From Styela clava (lineage: Eukaryota; Chordata; Ascidiacea; Stolidobranchia; Styelidae): DNA of 64,000 nucleotides. The notes beneath the pieces are model-generated. The model was not told where the DNA came from. It saw only the letters and a program-made list of their open reading frames with translations, and searched no databases. This document shows, one piece after another, positions 1-11,049 of this stretch; the first letter of the stretch is position 1; each line of letters starts with the position of its first letter. The position numbers and the translations under genes were made by a program. The DNA lies in NCBI RefSeq assembly GCF_964204865.1, contig NC_135256.1, positions 24,022,703 to 24,086,702 of the forward strand, given 5' to 3'.

Positions 1-1261
1 GAGTGATCACCAAGAAAAACTGTCCAAGGGACAAATATATGAAAACAGTACTGATTCAATGGATATGAGAATGTTTGTTGAATAGCTGTCTTACTCACAA
101 CACTATTTCTTTATATTTGATTTCTTCCAAATGCTGCATACCATATGCTTGTGAACATACCCGTCAATCTGCCTATTTTTTACTTTATTTCAATATTCCA
201 TTTGTATTAAGTTATGTTGTATTATTCTTTCATAATTCCAGAAAATATCTTGGCTATACCTGACTTGCCAATTTCCAATGTTTATAATCTTTAACAAAAG
301 AAACACAAAACAAATCTAAATAATTTACTATTTTCAATGACCTTATTAATGTGAATGGTGCAAAAAGCTGAGAAAAAGATTTTAAATTTTTTTCATAGAA
401 ATCGGAACTTTCAGATATTTCTCAATAAAAATTCACTGTTTCAATACACTTAATTGTGGATGAAAGTATGATTTGTATCTCCCGCATATATGTTTCCCAA
501 TCTTTCTGAGCATGATTAAAAATACCGCATTTGCTTATAAAACTATTTTACACTTGTAATTGTTGATTGGTTTTGTAAGTGACCTATTCCCTCGGTGAAG
601 TTTTATTTCCCCTTGATACTGACTGGAATTTTAATTTAATTGTAAGATTAGCAGAATATTAGGATGCCACTTTTTATGTGGAGTATAGTCTGAAATTATA
701 ACTGGTCAACTAATCTGGATTAGTTAACCGGATGAGAGGACAGTGTTTTTTTCCGAAATGAAAATCTTACCTGTATTTATTGCAAAATATTTCTCTACGA
801 TATAGTCGGCATTTCATGTATGTGCCATTAATTTGAGTCCCTACACTGATCAGATTTTTTGCGTTCATTTTAATTTTTTGTCCAGTTACCTTTTTGGGAC
901 AGTAATAAAAAACTTCAATTTTTGGCATTTGATTGTTATGTACCGTATGTCTATGTGGTGTGATCATTAAATTCCTTAATTAATTTCCATAAATTCCCAA
1001 ATTATTTCCCTTTATCAAGTAGCTTACAGAAAAAATTTGTTTTTTTAATGAAACAGGAATTTTAATTTTAGCCTTCTTCTATGTGGCAACAAACTTTGGC
1101 AGCACCATTTTTATCGTATAGGCTTGTTGATTGCATATTTATTAATTATCTTTGAGTTATTCATTCTTCTTGCATTGTTTTGTATTAAGCTTAAAAGTTT
1201 ATTTTCATCATAAATACTTCAGCTGCTATTTTGTCAGTGGGAATGGCATTTAATATTGCCA
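1..1261. other. Upstream intergenic stretch, no gene seen
   Basis: AT-rich sequence with only short open frames that lack codon character or matching splice sites. I see no recognisable protein, RNA gene or transposon end. The promoter and any 5' untranslated exon of the gene starting at 1262 would lie in its last few hundred bases, but no core promoter element stands out. Confidence 0.5.
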
Positions 1262-2406
1262 ATGGCAAAGTCGTTGGAATCTGGTAAATGCAATGAAGCG
1301 TCAATGAGCGAGTGGTCAGAGTTTGAAGAAGCATTAGCTTCAGGTGAAGATATTACCATCCTGTTGGGTTTGGATGATGAGGAAACTGATGATAAAGAAA
1401 TGCATACAAGTTTGTTGGAATTTAATTAATAGCTGTTAATATCCGAAATCCTGAATTTATTTCGTCGAAGTGATATTGAATCAAAATATCACTATTTACT
1501 ATTCTAGTTTTAGATTACTTTCTTCTGTAAGTATTCTTGACAAGATCATATATTGTACTTTTAGAAAATATACTTGAAGAACCGATGAAAGTCAGAATAG
1601 GAGGTGAAGAGTTCAAGTTGAAATTATCAACTCCCAGCTTGGATGACATTTTGATGAAAAAAGATGCAAAACTGGTAGAAGAATTCCTTGTCCCTCCACC
1701 TTATGTTCCATTGTCAGAAATTCTCCCTTTGTAAGTCTCCCTCACAGCATTGATATAGAAAAATTATCTAGCCTATTGTACAGTTTGCTGCACTTAGGAA
1801 GTAACACAGGCCATTAGAAACTTCCCACATGGCAATTCAAAGAAATTATGAAATGTCAACTTATTCTCGACTTGAACACAACACTCCCTTGCCAGATTTA
1901 TGTTATGAATAGGGCTGGGACAGTTATTGACAGTTGATTTGATCGTTAACGAAAGTTTGCTCAAAGCAAGGTCACCTAGACTCACTTAGTGAAACTGATA
2001 AGGAGACTGTGAAAATGTATGACTGTGATTAAAATTACCAACCCTGGTGGTGATTATGTATGTTTTATCAAATCGCGGGTTTCAAGACAAATGAGTGAAT
2101 GTTAAAACTTCGAAAAAAAGCTGGTATTCAATCTTATTTAGCTTCAAGTATTTCAATGTTAGGCTGTAGGAGTTTAAAAATCAAATATATTTCAGCTCAT
2201 TTTCTCAAAGCAACTTTTACAAGTTTCGCCTTTTTGGACTATAGCTCATGAAATGTGATCAGTGTTGCAAATGTTGTTAGTAGTTAATATAAATGAAATA
2301 TTTTTGGTTTTCAGGAAACAGTCAACTAAGAATTGATCAAATAGATGAAGAGGAGATGATCATTATTAATGAACAGTTATGCTGTGAACTGGGACAATAC
2401 CATTGA
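1262..2406 (+). CDS. Small three-exon acidic protein of unknown function
   Basis: I do not recognise this protein. Three exons join in frame: 1262-1409, 1565-1730 and 2322-2406, giving about 132 residues. Borders: donor A|GTTTGT at 1410, acceptor TTTTAG ending 1564, strong donor GTAAGT at 1731, and acceptor AAACAG ending 2321. An alternative acceptor 7 bases upstream (ending 2314) would add a different, shorter tail. The protein is acidic at the N-terminus (EWSEFEEALASGED), has a proline patch (VPPPYVPLSEILPL) and an acidic tail (DQIDEEEM). No membrane segment or known motif is visible. A polyadenylation signal AATAAA lies at 2457-2462. The first ATG could be internal if an upstream exon exists. 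It converges on the helicase gene at 2574. The consistent phases across both introns are the main support. Confidence 0.5.
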
Positions 2407-2410
2407 CTGG

Positions 2411-2462
2411 TTTATTAAAATTATTTAAATTGATCTATTCATGTGATGATATTTTGAATAAA
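2411..2462. promoter_or_regulatory. Convergent polyadenylation signals
   Basis: AATAAA on the plus strand at 2457-2462 would serve the small gene ending at 2406. TTTATT at 2411-2416 is AATAAA on the minus strand, 158 bases past the helicase stop. If both are used, the two mRNAs overlap at their 3' ends by at least about 50 bases. This is sequence-based prediction only. Confidence 0.4.
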
Positions 2463-2573
2463 CAGAAGCAGCCGAAATTTTAAATTGTGTATTGCTCATC
2501 AAAAATTTGAAAAATAACAGTGGAATGTCGAGTGTGCATGATAGAAAATGACTTAAAATTGAAAGGAATTTGG

Positions 2574-5474
2574 TCAAAGCTTGAGCGAAGTTATATCGCA
2601 ACCTTGATATCCTCCATGAGACACACAGTATTTTAACAGAGCTCTCCAGTGAGAATCTATTGACAAAACATATGGATTTCCTAGGATGATCATTAGAATT
2701 TTAGCTCTGGTTGTTGCCACATTAAATCTCTTACTGTTTGAGAGAAATCCAAGAGTTCCTCTGACTGATAAGCCATCACCCGGCATGGGTTTTGCTCCGG
2801 AGTTCGATCGAACTGTAGATATGATTATGACAGATCGTTCTTGCCCCTGAAATTCTTCAACTGAACCCACTTTTATGCCACCATCAATGCAAATTGCCCG
2901 TAACATTATCCTCAGTTTTTCTACTTGTGTTCGATAGGGAGCTATAACTCCAATGTCAGATAGTTCAACTTTTTCATCTCTATGTAGCAATTTAACATAT
3001 CTGATTACTTGAACAATCTCTGTTGGATTCATGAGAGAAGGGCTATTACTTTCCCTTAATTGTTGACCAATAATGCCATGAAACAAAATTGGGAACCCCT
3101 TTTTTGGTAATTTGTCCCATTCAAGGAGGTTTTTGTATTGAAGGTTGTCTGCGCATGGTACGAGTTCATGCATGTAGAACATTTTTGATGCAAGTTCTAT
3201 AAGATGTGGATGGGATCGATAGTTGTTGGTAAGCTTGGTCACGAAAAGGGCATTGTATCCGTCTTTGTATAATGAGTCATTTCTAGAGTATACATCCAGC
3301 TTCATCAAACGTTCTAATAAGGATATGTTCAGTCCATACACGTTTGCTAGTGGTGACATGATCACTGGACCCAGTTGTTCTGGATCACCTGCCATGACAA
3401 CTTGACCATTGATCTGCAGTCCTATAGGTATGAGCACTTCTGGTTCGGTTGCTTGTCCTGCTTCATCAATACAGACATGGGTGAAGTGATCTCTTGGTAA
3501 TGCAAGTCCATAAAAAATACCAGCGTTCACACATGTTGTCAAAATGATCCTATAGTGAGAAATTTTTTCTATTTCTTCATCCTTGTGACAGAATTTTGAT
3601 ATCGACTCTGGTATGCTGCTTTCCAAACGCCGAAAAGCATTAAAGCGGACCATATCACTTTCATTAACTTGTCTACTTACTGCTAGCCTCTCACATATGA
3701 CATCTACTGCACTGTTGGAAGGAGCACACACTAATATCCTACACCATTTAAGCAAATGATAAAGCTGTAGTATGACTTCCACCAGAGTTACAGTTTTCCC
3801 CGTTCCAGGAGGCCCAAATAATATATATGGGTGGTTTCTAGTTTCACCATATATTATTCTTTGGACAGATTGCTTCTGCCGAGTGTTAAGATGGGTATTA
3901 AAAAAAAGGTTATTGTCCTTTACGAACAGGTCGACTACACTTTGCTTGGGTGACTTGTGAATCTGATCAGGAAATAGTAAAGCAGCAGGTTTTCGCCTTT
4001 GTGCTAATCTTACTGCAAAATGGCACCTTCGGAAAGGGGCTCTGCTGTACTTGAATTCCACATCATATCTGTCAGATACCTGGAAGTTTTCCTGAAAAGT
4101 TGGATGGAATTTTACTAGAATCTCCTCTTTTTCAGGGAGGATGTGATGAATGAACCCTTGATATTCTAATCCGGATAATTTTGCAGCTGCTGGTTCATGA
4201 AGAATAACAATATCTCCTATAGAAAGTCTAGGCCTGCCGTCAGCAATACCAGCTACGTATATGTTGAGGTATTCGCCTTGTCTTTGTAAACTGATATCTC
4301 TGAGACTGTGCTTGCGAATTTCAATATCTGCATAAATTTCTTCCAAATAGATTAAAGCACCAAATCTAGCAGCGTAATTTTCAAGGCATAGCTCAGTTTT
4401 GATTGATGGCAATAGGCACAACACATCACTCCCATTTTCAACTCGATTCTTTAGATTTTCTGGGACCGGATACTTGGGGAGAAAAGATGGCACAGTGTTG
4501 CGTTTACCTTGTGCAAATGGATATCCACCCCTGAGCGTCCAGTGACTCGATTGAAATTGCCCGCTTGTTTGAGTATTACTTCTAGCTTTCGCTATCAATT
4601 TTACTGAAATTGCTCTCCAGTTCCACTGTCCCTGTTTGCTTTCAACAGCCCTAGCCGCAACTTCATCATCTTGCCATGGTTTATACCCATCATCACACAC
4701 ATCAAAGAAAAACTTAATGTCATTGTTTACAGTCCCTGGGTATGCTTTATTGTTGTCCTTATCATATCTTGGTTGCCTTGTAACTTTTCCTGTGACGATC
4801 TTCGTTCTTAAAGGTTGGACCTTGGCAATTTCTCCATTGTCTGATGCTTCTAATTTCACCCAGTCACCAACAGCTGGGGTATATCCTGCTTCAACAGATT
4901 CTAGTTTGAATTTAACTCCATGTTTCAATGTGCCTTGGTTTTCTCCAATTCCGGTTATGCACTCAACCATTAACCCACCATTTAACTGGACAGAATCTTC
5001 CCACAGATCTTTATGATTCAAATCAGATGTTCCTATTTTAACTACCCTGATTGCTGTCCAGCCGCAGTTCCCAGTTATTCTTCTGATGGCATCCGCTTGA
5101 ACGCGATCGCCTACTTTAACGATGTCGTCATCTTCGAAGGCGGAGACCTCACTTGGTTTGAAGTAAATATGGTTTTCAATCAAACCATCATCTTCTGAAA
5201 TACTGGTAATTAAACCATCGACAGATTTTTGTATAGTTTCGGCCAAATTAGTGCGCGTTTCACATTGCGAAATAAAATGATGTGATCCAAAATGGTCTGC
5301 GCATGAAACATTTAAGCGGTCCAACCAGCGTTTGAATTCTTCAAAACCTCTATCATTTGTGAGGTATCTCTGTTTTTCTAGTTCTGTTACATAGTTGTGT
5401 AATGCTTTATTGAAAGGCGAAGCCTCCTCTGGGCCAAACAAAAATGCTAAAAGACACGCCATACCTGGTTTCAT
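2574..5474 (-). CDS. MOV10L1: MOV10L1-like superfamily 1 RNA helicase (single exon)
   Basis: A 966-residue open frame without introns. The C-terminal half is an Upf1-like SF1 helicase: Walker A GPPGTGKT at residues 554-561, Walker B DEAG at 670-673, GDPEQLGPV after it, YRSHPHL (motif IV region), VEEFQGQER around 871-879 and ATTRAK with arginine 923 (motif VI). The N-terminal half has repeated beta-rich blocks (for example IYFKPSEV, GDRVQADAI, GDWVKLEA) matching the arrangement in MOV10L1 rather than MOV10. In animals MOV10L1 and fly Armitage bind piRNA precursors, unwind them and feed them to phased piRNA production in germ cells. Those activities are family knowledge, not shown here. Vertebrate MOV10L1 is longer (about 1,200 residues) and has many introns, so this copy may be a retrogene or have lost introns. 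The start has two nearby methionines (residues 1 and 5), followed by FGPEEASPF. A possible polyadenylation signal lies at 2411-2416. Transposon sequence begins about 90 bases upstream of the start. Confidence 0.85.
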   Translation of the reverse strand: MKPGMACLLAFLFGPEEASPFNKALHNYVTELEKQRYLTNDRGFEEFKRWLDRLNVSCADHFGSHHFISQCETRTNLAETIQKSVDGLITSISEDDGLIENHIYFKPSEVSAFEDDDIVKVGDRVQADAIRRITGNCGWTAIRVVKIGTSDLNHKDLWEDSVQLNGGLMVECITGIGENQGTLKHGVKFKLESVEAGYTPAVGDWVKLEASDNGEIAKVQPLRTKIVTGKVTRQPRYDKDNNKAYPGTVNNDIKFFFDVCDDGYKPWQDDEVAARAVESKQGQWNWRAISVKLIAKARSNTQTSGQFQSSHWTLRGGYPFAQGKRNTVPSFLPKYPVPENLKNRVENGSDVLCLLPSIKTELCLENYAARFGALIYLEEIYADIEIRKHSLRDISLQRQGEYLNIYVAGIADGRPRLSIGDIVILHEPAAAKLSGLEYQGFIHHILPEKEEILVKFHPTFQENFQVSDRYDVEFKYSRAPFRRCHFAVRLAQRRKPAALLFPDQIHKSPKQSVVDLFVKDNNLFFNTHLNTRQKQSVQRIIYGETRNHPYILFGPPGTGKTVTLVEVILQLYHLLKWCRILVCAPSNSAVDVICERLAVSRQVNESDMVRFNAFRRLESSIPESISKFCHKDEEIEKISHYRIILTTCVNAGIFYGLALPRDHFTHVCIDEAGQATEPEVLIPIGLQINGQVVMAGDPEQLGPVIMSPLANVYGLNISLLERLMKLDVYSRNDSLYKDGYNALFVTKLTNNYRSHPHLIELASKMFYMHELVPCADNLQYKNLLEWDKLPKKGFPILFHGIIGQQLRESNSPSLMNPTEIVQVIRYVKLLHRDEKVELSDIGVIAPYRTQVEKLRIMLRAICIDGGIKVGSVEEFQGQERSVIIISTVRSNSGAKPMPGDGLSVRGTLGFLSNSKRFNVATTRAKILMIILGNPYVLSIDSHWRALLKYCVSHGGYQGCDITSLKL

Positions 5475-5769
5475 GCAACTCGCCCAGCCCGATTAGCTCG
5501 CGTCGTGTGGAGGTTCAGAAATTTTCCTAGCCGGGTTTTCCGCGCTGCCACGGATGACCAGAGCAGTGTTTCCCAAAGTGACTACAACATATTCACGCTA
5601 TAACACTTTATAGTCCCAAACTTGTTTTTGACAGCGCCCCCTTGGTCAACTTTTAGTATAAGCATTTATGGTATAAGTTTATTTCGACTCCATAATCAGC
5701 AGTAGACGATAAAATAATAGATAAAAACAAAAAATAACTGATTATAGAGTCGGGAGAGCAAACAAAACT

Positions 5770-7141
5770 AGAGATGTATCGATGTAATGGTATCGACAAT
5801 ATCGGCCAATTTTTCAGTATCTGTAGTATGTCGGTATCGGCTAAATGAAGACCGATATTTCCGATATGTTTACCTTTTTGATATGATCCAGAATGTTTTA
5901 AAAAATAAGTTGGAATACTGATGTTTAAATTATTTTTTGCTTGGGGGAATCGTGAACTATGAGCCATACACGTCCCCACCCCCGCGAGTAGAAATGAAAA
6001 TGGAGATTCTGACCTGTTCTTAGTTATTTATCAGCCAAACGCTCAACTAATTTGGCTATTTTTACTGCCAAATTTTTATATTGACGTTTTTAATGTTACA
6101 TAGTAATTATGAATAAATATATCAATCGAATATTAGTGGATTTTCTAATGTGTAAAATACAAAATATGTCGTCATATTGGAACAAAATCTTGCGCACGTA
6201 ACTCATTGTATCAATTTGATAGGATAAGTAGGCTAAACATTTATTTATTTCACCACCCTGGTAGCAAAACCTCATGAGCAGGGATGGCCATACCCATCGA
6301 CTATTTCGAATACATTCTGAAAATATTTTCGATACTGAAATTCCAAATACATTGTAAAAGCCCCCTCATAAATACAATTCACTTTCCCAAAATCCAGAGA
6401 CATATAAATTAGGCTTTATGTTTTCATTATAAAGCAGTCATAGGGCATGTGTGATATAAATGGAATTGCTCTAAGAAAGTAGACCTAATGAGCATTACGG
6501 TGCTTATAGTCTCATATCTATAAATTGTGGTGGTAATTGACAAGCACAAAAATAAGAACAACTAGGCTCCCAGTTTTAAATCATAGTGTAAAAACGTCTT
6601 TTTTAACAGCATACGCACTTTTAGTCCATCGACGTTTTTAAGCTAAATTCCGACTCAATTATCTCTCTACACAGATCATAAATATTGTGATTCCATTAAT
6701 TTTAATTTTGTTTAACTATACAATTTCCTCATATATCCGCCCAGACTATCTCGAAATATACGATAATATATATTTGCGATATATTGTTAAATATTTTCCT
6801 GCCCATCCCTACCTGAGATTTCTAATTGAACACCGAGATTACTAGCGTCAGTACACAATGCTTCTAAATTAATTAACGCATCTGAATCCAAAACATCAAT
6901 TTCCTATGATGTTTTATATCCTTTTAAAATCTGAAATAATGTGTAGTATGAATAATTCTCAAAGACTAGTGTTTTAACCCGTCTGCCATGCACACGTGAG
7001 GCACTATTCACATAGTATCGGAATATCGGTATCAGAATATCGGCAATATCGGCCGTTTTGTAATATCGGCGTATCGGTATCGGCGTTTTTAGTTAGTATC
7101 GGATCGGTATCGGAGACAAAAGTGGTATCGGTACATCTCTA
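5770..7141. mobile_element. Non-autonomous hAT element with perfect 8-bp target duplication
   Basis: The ends are TAGAGATGTATCGATG on the left and its near-complement GTATCGGTACATCTCTA on the right. They are flanked by identical 8-mers AACAAAAC (5762-5769 and 7142-7149), the target duplication length of hAT transposons. The interior is rich in TATCGG-type repeats near both ends and has no transposase frame. The same terminal sequence occurs at 8667, where a transposase fragment is attached, so that family probably supplied the mobilising enzyme. Confidence 0.85.
6279..6810. mobile_element. Small inverted-repeat element nested in the hAT copy
   Basis: AGGGATGGCC near 6280 pairs with GCCCATCCCT ending 6810, giving a short terminal inverted repeat of the same style as the element at 33330-33803. 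I could not find a convincing target duplication. The interior is AT-rich and non-coding. Confidence 0.35.
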
Positions 7142-7253
7142 AACAAAACCTCAAGTAAGGTTTGAAGCATACAGATTTTATATGGAAAGGTATTGATAAA
7201 AGAAAGTAGTACGTGTTCGCTCACCCAAAAGTATAAAAACAAATTAAAGCACG

Positions 7254-7295
7254 CTCGCACACACACACTCACACAGACACACTCATACAATCATC
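7254..7295. repeat. CA-rich simple repeat
   Basis: An imperfect CA dinucleotide tract (CACACACACTCACACAGACA and neighbours). It produces spurious cysteine- and valine-rich frames on the other strand that should not be read as genes. Confidence 0.7.
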
Positions 7296-7879
7296 GAGAC
7301 ATGATAAAGTTGGAAGTGAAAAAAGCGAGACTTAAAATCAATTGAATTACTCAGTAAAAATAAAATATAAAAACAAATAAAAAAATGAATAAATTCTTTT
7401 GCCACACCAAGTTAATAATTTTATGAGGATTGCCAAATTGGATACCGAATTAGTCAACAAGAGTTATATATTGTGGATGAAAAAATATTCCCCAAAAGAT
7501 ATCGTCGAGCTGATTATAATTGGAGTCACCTAATGCCAAATTGCCCAATCAGGTGGTGGGCTAGACCTGCATCACTCACCAAATAGAAGCCAAATTAACA
7601 TCCAAATTATTTTAAATACTATTAATCAATAAAAACACCGGTAATTATAATTAAAATTAATTAGGGCGGTATGATACAGAAGTAGGAAAAATTGGTTACG
7701 GGAATATATAGGTTATTAAAGGTTCATGTAAGGTTTCTAAAGTCATGGATTATGGGCAAGCAAATTTAATTGAGGTTGTTGATTACTGCGGACAGTTCAA
7801 ATTCATCACGGATGATTCATCAGGCTGCAAGTTTCGTTGATGTATACACCTTTTATGTTGACCTAGCTAGCTTTTAAAT

Positions 7880-8536
7880 CAGTGGTTCTCAACCGGGGGT
7901 CCGCGATTAAATTAAGATTGTAGGAAATTATTTGCAGTTTAATATCGTTTTTTTTTTTGTGATACGATCGAACATTTGCTGCTTATGACAATGTGACAAT
8001 AGCCTACAAAAACCATTTTGATTTATCTCCCGTAGACCTATTGTGACAAATACGAGTTATTACATGACAATGATAATACGAGAACGCAGCTACAGTGATC
8101 ACTTTCTCAGTTTTGGTGCGCCATTTTGCCGTCGTACCCAAAAGTATCGATGGAAGCATTACGTGTTATTGTTCCATTCGCCTCCACATACCTTTGTGGA
8201 AGTGGATTTTCTGCTCTCGTTCATATCAAATCCAAGGCTCGTAACCAACTAAACGTCGACGACGATATGCGTCTATCGTTATCAAAAACTAGACCACGTA
8301 TTTCAAGACTCGCTTTTGATATACAACAGCAGAAATCCCTTTAAGTGTATTCGATTTGACAAAATAAATGAAAATGTCCACTAGTTTAGTGTTATTTTTG
8401 ACTTGGTTAAATCTGTATGGAACATTAGGTTGGAGATATAATAAACTAAATTTCAAATAAAAAACTTTTGAGGGGTCCGCGACCGCTTTGAGAGCACCAG
8501 AAGGGTCCGCAAAGACAAAAAGATTGAGAAACACTG
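7880..8536 (+). mobile_element. hAT element with transposase C-terminal remnant and perfect target duplication
   Basis: Ends CAGTGGTTCTCAACCGG (7880) and GATTGAGAAACACTG (to 8536) are typical Charlie/Tip100-like hAT termini. Identical 8-mers TTTTAAAT flank it at 7872-7879 and 8537-8544. At 657 bp it is far shorter than an autonomous element. It retains the end of a transposase (8120-8343), so it is an internally deleted copy rather than a pure repeat-only element. Confidence 0.9.
8120..8343 (+). pseudogene. hAT transposase C-terminal fragment (ZBED5-like)
   Basis: The frame reads LPSYPKVSMEALRVIVPF then STYLCGSGFSALV and RNQLNVDDDMRLSLSK, ending in RISRLAF. This is the hAT C-terminal dimerisation region in the form seen in ZBED5-like transposases, where the family has a serine-rich hinge followed by CE/CGSGFSAL and a conserved RNRL..DLRLALS block. 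There is no N-terminal zinc finger or catalytic core in the element, so it cannot encode an active enzyme. The frame is open to its natural stop at 8341-8343. Confidence 0.8.
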
Positions 8537-8666
8537 TTTTAAATTGATTCCATGATTGCAAATAAGGAATCAATAGAAAACTACACTACACTTTTGAGTG
8601 GAAGTTATTGATTTGTGTATATATTGATCAATATTATTTACCTATCATTAGACTGCTAGTTGAAAG

Positions 8667-9080
8667 TAGAGATGTACCGATACCACTTTTGTCGTCGATA
8701 CCGATACCAGCCAAAAGGCCGATACCGATACGCCAATATTCAAAAACGACCTATATATATTCCGATACCATGTAATTATTAGGCAGACTACTAGACGCCC
8801 CCGGACAAAAAAATCAAAACAACTTTATTTTCACTCATTCTTAGAATAATGTGAGGTTTGAGACAAACCTCGTGAAATGCAACCAGCTTATTAATATCTG
8901 GCTTCATTTTAGTTAGAAACAGTCTCGAGTCTCCTAGCCTGACATGATCGATGCGATATCTTTTGATATCAAGAAGCGCGGTCACGGCACTAAACGCACG
9001 CTCTACCAAATATGAGCTGACAAAAGCAATAAAAAACTTTTAACCCGATCCCACACGTAAGGATATTTTAATTTGATTCT
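8667..9080 (-). mobile_element. Truncated hAT copy with transposase C-terminus
   Basis: The terminal sequence TAGAGATGTACCGATACC at 8667 matches the ends of the 5770-7141 element. Reading leftward on the minus strand from about 9080 the sequence encodes YPYVWDRVKSF, then after a one-base frame change FFIAFVSSYLVERAFSAV, and RLGDSRLFLTKMKPDINKL down to a stop at 8791. This is the hAT dimerisation region in a SCAND3/ZBED-like form (family hallmark SSYLVERxFSAV). I found no matching second terminus, so the 5' part is lost or too decayed to see. Confidence 0.75.
8791..9076 (-). pseudogene. Frameshifted hAT transposase remnant
   Basis: The C-terminal part of a hAT transposase on the minus strand. 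Visible landmarks are WDRVKS, VERAFSAVTALLDIKR and DSRLFLTK. A frame change occurs in a run of T just before the FIAFVSS segment (about 9035), and the catalytic core is missing. It shares its terminal repeat with the 5770-7141 element, linking that short element to an enzyme family. Confidence 0.75.
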
Positions 9081-10100
9081 GTAGCCAGAAACATGGAACA
9101 CCGACACACTGAATAACGCTTTGAAAGCGTAGTACCAATGGTAGTGGTTCAGTGGAAATTCAAGGTTACCCAAAAAAAGAAAACCAAAAATTTCTTAATC
9201 ACTTCCACAAAATAAAAAACTTTTAAATTTTATTTGCGCTTGAACTTCTGTTTGTGTATGATTGGTTATACACAGGAATTTCAGAAATCACTTTGTACAA
9301 AAGTTATGTTCTCTCTAAGTCTAGAACATGTTGCAAATTACCTCCTTGTCGTTAGAGACAGATTTGCACCCGTATCGCAAAATTGTCTATTACTCCCTTA
9401 GTTTCCTGTTGAAGCGGACTTTCTGCTGTTAGGTCATGTAAATTGTAAATAACAACATGATGTTCACTGGGGCACAGCACCTCCAAGGAAAGGCCTTGTG
9501 TATTATTTATCTAGCCTCGTTATTCAAATACCCAAGAAAGAAAAATGAACCAGTTAAGTCGCAACGTGGAGATGGTCCGATCTGGCGTACGTCATTTCAA
9601 TCAGATGGCCCAGCTCTCACGTGTTGCTCTCAACAATAGCTAAATTATAAAACAAGGGTGTTGTACCCAAACTACCGTTTTTAAGCACCTTCGAATTCGA
9701 TATTAAAATGAAGCTGTAATTCAAAACAGAACAACGAAACGTGCTTGACATCATAGGAGGGAATGGCGAAGGAAGCGTATGCCACGCGCTATACTATAGT
9801 ATGAGTGCGAAACAATACGGATTTAAAATAGCCATATTATTCTACGTTAAGGGAGAAATTTCCAACTACGAAATTACAAGCTAACTAGGTTGATTCAAAA
9901 CATAGGAGTTAAAATGACAGATAATACCACAATTCTTGTGATTGCCCGAAATGTTGTCAGCGCCCCCCACTCGCTCAGTTTAAAAGCCAGCGCCCTCAAT
10001 TGCCAAAATCGCCATCAGCGCCACTCCAGTTATTGAAAACGCCCACAAAGGGGCGTATTTGCCCACTTTGGGAACCGCTGGGCGCTGGAATATAGCATCG

Positions 10101-11040
10101 ACTTCCTTACTTCTCATTGTGGGGTAACGATTTGAATTTGCCACACAAACAATTTTTCACTTTCACTGACAGATTTCGTGTATGGCGATTGGCATTAGAC
10201 CGTTTTCGTGGTTTTGCTAGCTATTTATCAGTTTTTAGTTGTATTTTCGAAAATTAGGTACAGTAAAAGTTAAATAATTCAATGATAATTTTATTTTGTG
10301 AAAAATTTCAGTTTGGCTGCAGTATTCATAAATCAGACCCAAAGCTTCGATAGATTCGGCTAAAATTTTCGGCTCTTCGTAGTATATGCACCAAGATGGC
10401 GCACAACCTGAACCTTAACCTGGTGCACATACTACGGGTGTACCAAATTTTCCAAACCACGACCTCACGAGCAACACATAGTTTACAATCTATCTATCGG
10501 TACTACGGTATGCAGGGGAGAAGACAGTGAGGGGTTACGGGGGTCGTTTAAATTTTTTTTTTTTTAACGCAAAATTTCTACCTTCTAGGCCTACTCTTTA
10601 ACGGTCAGCTGATTATTGACAGGCGATGGCAAAATGTTCAAAATTAAATGATAAAATCCAAAACACATGGTTTATTAGTGAGGAATTGCCAACTGTGGTA
10701 GCATCGGAAGAATGTATCCTAAAATATATTTATTCTTCGAATGACGAAAACCCTCATCAACGACTGTCGGATCGGCGAAAAATGGAATGAGTTATTGTTG
10801 ATTGTAATCCAGCAAGAGAGAGGGCGTGTCTCTTTTCCCGCTTTGAAACACACATGAAATGGATGAGAAGTGTTATATGCTTCTTTAAGGTTCTTTTCAA
10901 ACTTCCGACACAATCCTTTTCATAAATATTTGTAGCGTACCGGCAGTCTATGAAATAATTATCCAAGTTCAGAATATCTTCCAATATGGTCTGACGTCAC
11001 GTTTCTTCTCATTATTCACTTCAGGTTATGCTATTTTATT
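10101..11040. other. Non-coding stretch with one hairpin-forming repeat
   Basis: No gene is supported. A minus-strand open frame (10757-10984, about 75 residues) has no recognisable features. The notable structure is the inverted repeat at 10379-10437 described separately, followed by a T run near 10550. Confidence 0.4.
10379..10437. repeat. Inverted repeat able to form a hairpin
   Basis: GTAGTATATGCACCA on the left is complementary, with one mismatch, to TGGTGCACATACTAC on the right, separated by about 29 bases. The unit looks like the core of a short foldback element. I see no target duplication. Confidence 0.6.
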
Positions 11041-11049
11041 CTATTTATT

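Larger units (their letters stand above)
5564..10080. mobile_element. Possible outer hAT element interrupted by later insertions
   Basis: The left end reads CAGTGTTTCCCAAAGTG at 5564 and the right end, read inward on the minus strand, is CAGCGGTTCCCAAAGTG ending at 10080. Both are followed internally by CAGCGCCCC-type blocks (left near 5630, right three times near 9970-10025). These look like paired hAT terminal and subterminal repeats. The flanking 8-mers do not match, so the two ends may belong to separate copies. No intact transposase is visible; the interior holds three other hAT insertions. Confidence 0.35.

Noticed and set aside
4636-5016. A 126-residue plus-strand open frame across the helicase
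   Set aside because: It is antisense to a well-supported coding region and has no features of its own.
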